DNA of 64,000 nucleotides. Source: Pseudofabraea citricarpa (Eukaryota; Ascomycota; Leotiomycetes; Helotiales; Dermateaceae). Location of the stretch: contig JAPWGK010000010.1 in the NCBI GenBank assembly GCA_029641185.1, positions 434,001-498,000 on the forward strand. The letters run 5' to 3'. Shown piece after piece: positions 58,348 to 64,000 of this stretch. The notes beneath the pieces were generated by a model. It had not been told where the DNA came from. It made no database searches and worked only from the letters and a program-made list of their open reading frames with translations. Every line of letters begins with the position of its first letter. Position 1 is the first letter of the stretch. The translations under genes were made by a program, and so were the position numbers.

Positions 58348-59122
58348 TGCACCTTCGCAGTGAAGGCAGAGATGGAGGAGTAGCAGATTAAGTGACCTCT
58401 AATTGCTTAACTAATAGCCTTGCATGCATGTAAATAGACTCGTCTTCGTAGTTAATTTCGTTGAAATCGAGGCTAGAATAATCAGAGTATATCCTCATCT
58501 AATAAACATACAAAGCATTGACAAATCATTTACCACAACATGAACTTGGCATCCTCAACCTCCTTTCTTCCTAAATTCTGTCATAGATTTAGTAATCTAA
58601 ACCCGCTTCTATTTACTTTGAAGTTCAGTCTTCAGAAGCTTGCCTGATAGGGTACATTGCACGCAACAGCATGCATCGTCCATCTCCTGATTATACAGGA
58701 TAATCTCCGCTCAGATATGCGTTTTATGGTAAGAACCCAAAAGAAAAGGAGCTCTCGAGAAATCCATACCCTCTGTCTCTTGGACCATTCCGTTTGTTGC
58801 ATTATTGAATCATCCCCAGACTATCGTGCTGCTAGATAATAAACGAAGTGACCTTTCACTAAACTCAGACCCAAAGCATTGGAAATTTGATTTTCATTCA
58901 TAAAATTCATAGATTATACATTTCAACTCGTCCTCTAGTAGTACAAGTAAAGCAAATCCAGGGCGATCCAAGGAAATGCGCAATTTTGGGTATCTAACGT
59001 AACGTGGAAAGGAAAAAGAAAAGAAATCCATCGCTCGCTACCTCGCACCCAATCTGATACCAGTACATGCCTCTCAAATATTTCGTTATCTCGTCATTGC
59101 ATCTCTCTCCTGAGTATCTAGT
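58348..59122. other. AT-rich spacer
   Basis: The right part is the 3' flank of the SUR7-type gene. A 60-residue plus frame at 58657-58839 has no support. Confidence 0.45.
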
Positions 59123-60234
59123 TTAGATACGGCTTCTTCTTCCGAAGCGGCCAAATCGAGACCTTCTAGCAACGGGAGCTCCCTTTTCGGTGTACTCGCG
59201 TCGGCGTTGGGTGCGACCGACACAGAATTCGAAAATCCATGCGATGGATGCGATGAACATGCAAGCGGTAGCAACCCAGGTAAGGATCAGGAATTTGGTG
59301 CCTTTGTCGGCGTAAATACCGATGTCGTTGCCGTATCTGCGGATGACACTAGCGGCCTTATTTTGGAATACAGTAATAATTACTGAAGAGATAAGAAGGG
59401 AGAGGAAGGAGATCTATTGAGATGTTAGGAATGTAGTGGAACCGTGGAGAGAATAGAACTTACAAATGCCAATCCCCAGTTACCGATACTAACAAGACGA
59501 GATCCGTTCATGAAGAATGCTAGTAGAGCTGTAATGATTGACACACCCGCTGCTGCAATACCGATAACGTAGAGAACGAACATTGCCGACATGGCAATAT
59601 TGAGAGCATCGATACCATTTTGGATATCATCAGACCAGCCAAGATCTGAAAGAGAGACATCAAGGCTTCCAAGGGAGAGCTGCTCGTTGAGAACGTTCTC
59701 GATATTGAAATGATCTATGAATTATTAGCAGCGGCCCAACACAGAATCATGTAAGACATACACATAGCAGTTCGGTTACTGCAATCGGTAACATTCAACT
59801 TTGCATTCCTGGCTGTAGAGTTGGGTCTGTACATTCCCTCGCACATGTCCATCAAATGCAGACTGTACCATTCCTCGATACCCAACTCCTCGGCCAATCT
59901 ATCTGCAATTGCGTCTTGGGCATCGTCTACAGCTCCATCAATCGTGTCACCGATGTCGTCTTGGATACCATCGATCCATGAGCTGAGTGAGCTTGAGGAT
60001 GTGGCAGCAGCGCCTGCAGAGGATGTGGAAGTAGCTTCTGCTTGTGCGAATCCGAGCCGTGAAGTGTTAAGCTACAACTGTTAGCAGTGAATGATATGCG
60101 CCTGCAGATGAACATACTCTGATGATATCGTAATCTTCCATGAACCCTTCTTTATGGCCTGCGAAGAGACAAAGCATGCTCAAGATGAAGGCCGCAATGG
60201 CAAAGAGCAGCGGTAAAATTGCTGAGAAACGCAT
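59123..60234 (-). CDS. SUR7/PalI-type four-helix membrane protein
   Basis: Four exons (60234-60118, 60071-59762, 59714-59464, 59413-59123) make 322 residues. Helix 1 is MRFSAILPLLFAIAAFILSM with LCLFAGHKEGFMEDY. An extracellular loop follows with NTSRLG, a Ser/Ala stretch and four cysteine/Asn-glycosylation signals (MCEGMYRPNST, VTDCSNRT). Three helices follow near the C-terminal half: MFVLYVIGIAAAGVSIITAL, WGLAFISFLSLLISSVIITV and LILTWVATACMFIASIAWIF. The tail is strongly basic (RRSRFGRFGRRSRI). SUR7 proteins lie in the eisosome/MCC domains of the plasma membrane; PalI relatives sense ambient pH. This protein matches the SUR7/PalI superfamily as used in fungal annotation, but I cannot assign it to one of those roles. 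The splice after TAM gives TAMYHFNIEN, matching the family's layout. Confidence 0.87.
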
Positions 60235-61557
60235 GTTGGCGGTGTTGTTGGCGCGTAATGTGTGTTGTAGAGAACAATGTCTGCGCAGTAAGTAGAGTTG
60301 ACGCTCTTAACCTTTAAGTGTATGAGGAGTGTGTGAGAAGGGAGAAAAGACGATAACAGAGAGAAATATGAAGCTGTAAATACCCGTTCAGCCAAAGTCA
60401 GCACGACGCGCAAAAACACAAAGAACGCAAGACAAGCAAGGATGTCGAGCCTGGTTTGTTGTTGCCAAGTGGACACTGGTGTCATCACCCGCAATCCCCC
60501 CGGGAGTTTATGAGGATTGCCATCCAATCTCTTTCACATTGCCGGGTTGGCATTCTTGGTGAACCTTGCTGGCGACGTCATTGTCGATGAAGAGGAGATG
60601 AAATCTGGGAAACGACTGGCTTTGCCTAGTCGAGCATTTTAAGCGACACATCAGTACGCGCCAGGGTCATGTGGCTGAGGAGGGACGAGTGGGGCGTTAA
60701 ACGTGTACCGCTCCCTATTTTTGGAGAGGTGGCTCTGGTGACTTTTTATTCCAACGTCTTTTGGGTATATTGAGAAGATTTGTAGTGGCTTATGAGTGAA
60801 GGATTCAGATACTATTCCTCATCAGCGGCTATAGCGGACGAAGCTGGCTTAAATTACAAGCGTCATCGTCACGTGATATCATTCTCACAACTTGACTCTA
60901 CAGAGTATACATTAAATAAATTTGAAATTTTTGCATATTGCGGGTTAACTGATCAGAGTTTTTCCGTTGCCGTACGTTTAAGGCCGCGGGGTTACGAGGT
61001 ATCGACATGGAACATGGTGACTGGGCTCAAAGTAAAGTCAAAGTCAAAATCGAGAGGTTTTGAGGCAATATGAAGTTGATATTCCATGGCACATCATCGC
61101 AGATTTCCAGAAGTCAGGTACGGCTCTATGCCAAGTGACCTTCGCAAAGGGGAAAATCAAGGAATATTTATGCGTATGAAAAACAATGACAACAAAACTT
61201 CAACTGACAACGGAGTAAAAAGAGCGAGGAAACCCATATAATATCATTGATAACAGCATCTGGGTATTTGGTGAAAGGTATTCATTACGGGTCTAGCGAG
61301 GGACATTTATATCTCGAACTGTATGTCTACGGATTCGAGGCCAAAAGAAAAATAGGGCGCATAGAGTAAAGGTAAGAATTGTAACTTGTAAAAATACCTA
61401 TTATAAATAGCATAACAAATAAGCAAACCTTCGATTATAAAGCAGAACGCAAGTAAACAATATACTAAGATCCGAGTACGAAAAACATTGAGAAACCTAG
61501 ATATCCTAAAATGATTTGATGAAGCAATTTAAAAACAAAATAAAACTCCAAGTAATC
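60235..61557. other. intergenic, no gene recognised
   Basis: The promoter of the SUR7-type gene lies at the left; the right part is the AT-rich 3' flank of the ankyrin gene. A 93-residue plus frame at 60792-61073 ends in a Lys/Ser run and lacks support. Confidence 0.45.
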
Positions 61558-64000
61558 TCATCCCTGAATGGAAATAGCATCCTTATTTCCAAGACACCAA
61601 CAAGACGAACTGCATTGCAAATAGCTCGATGTGTCGAATCCCCTATTAAACCGCCGTATCTCCTCTGACACCTCAAATGGCGTTACCATTTCGATCGCAG
61701 GCAGTGCATTCTCCGTCGCTTGTACAGCATCTTCCAACCCGTTTCCTTGCAGTTTCAAAGACCAAGTTCCTTCCACCTCTTTCAAACTCAGCATGTCTTT
61801 ATGTTGTATCAAAATCTCAACGACCTCTTTATGGCCTCCCAAAGCTGCGCCCTCGATGGGCGACTCGCCTTGTCGTCCAAGGTCAATATTTGCTCCAGCT
61901 GACAGTAGGAGACGAACAATCTCTGTTCGGCCTCGGAAAGCAGCGCTGTATAGAGGGGTTCCAAGGATTATGGACTCATCGTTCAGTCTCTCTGTTCCCA
62001 GAATTGTAAGAAACTCCTCTACTATGAGCGTGTGACCTATATTGCAACAGAGATGTAATGGCGACGTTCCGTTGATGTCCCTCAATGATGCATCAGCCCC
62101 AATATTCTTCAAAAGCCGAAAGATTTCAATATTTTCATCAGAACTTCCTCTCCTGCAAATCTGATGCAGGCATCCTTCGCCATAAGTGCTCACTGCTCGT
62201 GGATCAGAACCTTTAGATATAAGTAGCTCTATGAATGACTTGGGTCCATTCCCGCAGGCATGAAATAAAGCATCTTCTGCAAAGCAGCTTCTGGCCTGAA
62301 CATTCGACCCAGCCTCAACCAAATATTCAGCAATTTCCCAATTTTCTGCATTGATTGATGCAAGGAGTGGTGTGTTTCTTTTCCTATCTTTGGACTCAAT
62401 GGGACTCTCGTGGCCAGTACCAGCCGAAGTCTTCGTAGAATCAATTGTGGATACAATAATATCTTCAAACTCGTCAAAATTGGACGTCTTTAGGCTGTTA
62501 TTTACCAAAAACTGCAAAGACTTCAAGCGGCCTTTCTTTGCAGCAATGTGCATTGGGGTCTCTATATCCGTATTGCGCGCAAGAATATTAGCGCCGTTTT
62601 GAATTAACTTTTCAAATATCGAAGTGTCGTTTTGATAAGCAGCATAGTGCACTGCTTGATGTCCATTTTCATCCTTAGCATTGATATCAACCCCAAGATT
62701 GAGTAAGGTCTGTATCATCTCGAGATGGCCATTTTTAATAGCTCTTTGTAGCAAGGTTTCTCCCCTAGGGCCTGCAATATCCAAGTTGGCACCAAGTTCA
62801 TGCAGGACATTGACGTTTTCTAGCCTGTTTTTAAAAACTGCCATCCGCAGGGCAGTACTTAAATTCAAATTGCCTTCTGCAAGTGCGATTGCTTTGATGC
62901 TACCAGGATCCCCGAACTCTGCGGCGTACTGGAGTGGGTAAAAACCGAGGGAGTCTTGAATGTCCACTTTTGCTCCGCGGTCAAGTAATAATTGAATGAT
63001 CTCAAGTGAGCTTCTAGCCGTCGCGAAATGCAATAAACCTATCTTACGATTATGGCCATCCCATTTTGTAAGCATATTTGGGTTAACTCCAATAGCTAGT
63101 AAGTTCTCGCATACGGACAATTTTTTAGATCTCGCAGCCTGTTTGAATGCCTCAACGAGCTTCTCTTGAACTGTCCCAGTTTGTGGTATCTCATCATCAT
63201 CGAGACGGGCATCGTTATCCTCTTTTCTCTCTGGCCCCTTGTTCAATCCTTGGTTATTGCCACCACCGTCTTGATGTCGATTTACTCGGAATTCCGAAGC
63301 ATGACTTTGTAGTGTTTGACTTAGCACATCATGGCCATAGATAGCAGCAGTCATCCAAGGCTGAAGTCCACTGTCGTCGGTTCTGGTAGGATCTGCTCCA
63401 TAAGCGATCAGAATATTTGCAACCTCCCCAAAACCTTTTCGTGCTGCAATTTGTAATGGTGTCTCTCCATTCTCCCTAACATGTTCAACGACAGCAACTT
63501 TTGGGGGTGTCCCAGATGAGAGTTTAGAAGTGTCAGCTGCCATAAAAGCATCTAGAGCATGCGAAGTACTGCTGTTTCCAAGATTCAAATTCGCCTCGTG
63601 TTCTAGCAACGCTCTGACAATCTCGAGATTATTATTTCTAACCGCGACGTCTAGAGGCGTCTCAAGTTCCTTGTTCTCCGAGCTGGCATCCGCTCTTGAG
63701 TCAAGAAGAGTATTAACGCACTTGATTTTCCCGTACCACACTGCAAGATGCAATGCCGTGGAACCATCATTAGACACTGACTCAATGCTTGGTGATTCGT
63801 CGAAAGCCATTAAATATTGAATGATATCACTGTACCCCTCATAAGCAGCGGTGTGTAGAGGAAGATATCCATCGCTGTTTGCTTGCTGAAGAAGGGTACC
63901 AACCAAGCCTGTAGCTGTTGCTTGTTGCATAATCATTTGTACAATATTGATGTGGCCATTGAAGACAGCGATGAGCAAAGCAGATTCACCACATTCGCTC
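61558..64000 (-). CDS. ankyrin-repeat protein, N-terminus outside the window
   Basis: The frame is open to the right edge (SECGESALLIAVFNGHINIV is read from the last bases), so this is the C-terminal 813 or so residues of a longer protein. It holds well over a dozen ankyrin repeats of about 33 residues, for example DGSTALHLAVWYGKIKCVNT, GETPLQIAARKGFGEVANIL and GETLLQRAIKNGHLEMIQTL. A charged linker (KGPERKEDNDARLDDDEIPQ) divides the array into two blocks near the middle. The array ends about 100 residues before the stop, and the last segment is cysteine-rich (SSYLQCSSSCWCLGNKDA). No intron is needed in this part. Large fungal ankyrin proteins often carry an N-terminal NACHT, HET, or phosphorylase-type effector domain, so the missing part decides its class. 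Confidence 0.9.
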   Translation of the reverse strand, partial: SECGESALLIAVFNGHINIVQMIMQQATATGLVGTLLQQANSDGYLPLHTAAYEGYSDIIQYLMAFDESPSIESVSNDGSTALHLAVWYGKIKCVNTLLDSRADASSENKELETPLDVAVRNNNLEIVRALLEHEANLNLGNSSTSHALDAFMAADTSKLSSGTPPKVAVVEHVRENGETPLQIAARKGFGEVANILIAYGADPTRTDDSGLQPWMTAAIYGHDVLSQTLQSHASEFRVNRHQDGGGNNQGLNKGPERKEDNDARLDDDEIPQTGTVQEKLVEAFKQAARSKKLSVCENLLAIGVNPNMLTKWDGHNRKIGLLHFATARSSLEIIQLLLDRGAKVDIQDSLGFYPLQYAAEFGDPGSIKAIALAEGNLNLSTALRMAVFKNRLENVNVLHELGANLDIAGPRGETLLQRAIKNGHLEMIQTLLNLGVDINAKDENGHQAVHYAAYQNDTSIFEKLIQNGANILARNTDIETPMHIAAKKGRLKSLQFLVNNSLKTSNFDEFEDIIVSTIDSTKTSAGTGHESPIESKDRKRNTPLLASINAENWEIAEYLVEAGSNVQARSCFAEDALFHACGNGPKSFIELLISKGSDPRAVSTYGEGCLHQICRRGSSDENIEIFRLLKNIGADASLRDINGTSPLHLCCNIGHTLIVEEFLTILGTERLNDESIILGTPLYSAAFRGRTEIVRLLLSAGANIDLGRQGESPIEGAALGGHKEVVEILIQHKDMLSLKEVEGTWSLKLQGNGLEDAVQATENALPAIEMVTPFEVSEEIRRFNRGFDTSSYLQCSSSCWCLGNKDAISIQG

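Overview
The window looks like a chromosomal segment of a filamentous ascomycete (Pezizomycotina). The genes carry short spliceosomal introns of about 45-75 bases with GTAAGT-type donors and CTAAC/CTGAC branch sites. The gene families are typical of mould genomes: HET domain, Ndt80/VIB-1, CorA-like, SUR7/PalI, kelch wall proteins, and serine/threonine-rich GPI mucins. The family mix would suit Leotiomycetes, but I cannot fix the genus. All gene models were rebuilt by hand from open frames and splice signals, and every multi-exon model closes in phase.

Layout. 0.6-2.0 kb: nitronate monooxygenase. 2.5-3.7 kb: F-box protein. 3.7-5.0 kb: two families of decayed tandem repeats. 5.6-8.2 kb (minus): kelch-type membrane protein, divergent from a ten-exon GPI-anchored mucin at 10.3-14.3 kb. 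14.3-20.7 kb: mostly gene-poor, with a probable 77-residue gene and a small RING-H2 protein. 20.7-30.6 kb (minus): a four-pass membrane protein, an unrecognised 915-residue protein ending in a WD40-like propeller, and an amino acid permease. 31.3-35.2 kb (plus): a 1229-residue fusion of a GBP-like GTPase, a RING-type zinc domain and a patatin phospholipase. 37.6-39.9 kb (minus): an Ndt80-family regulator of the VIB-1/XprG type, followed by more than 10 kb without a convincing gene. 50.6-52.4 kb: a HET-domain protein. 53.3-57.0 kb (minus): a conserved fungal protein and a CorA-like transporter. 58.0-60.2 kb (minus): a small hypothetical gene and a SUR7/PalI-type tetraspan protein. 61.6 kb to the right edge (minus): an ankyrin-repeat protein whose N-terminus lies outside the window.

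The strongest biological theme is non-self recognition and regulated cell death. The window holds a VIB-1-type regulator (in Neurospora, VIB-1 is needed for heterokaryon incompatibility), a HET-domain gene, an ankyrin protein, a WD40-like protein, and the GTPase-RING-patatin fusion. The fusion has the logic of an NLR (nucleotide switch plus phospholipase effector) but uses a GBP/dynamin-like GTPase where an NLR would have NACHT or NB-ARC. It is my best candidate for an under-described system. The functional link between these genes is inference from family knowledge and proximity, not something the sequence proves.
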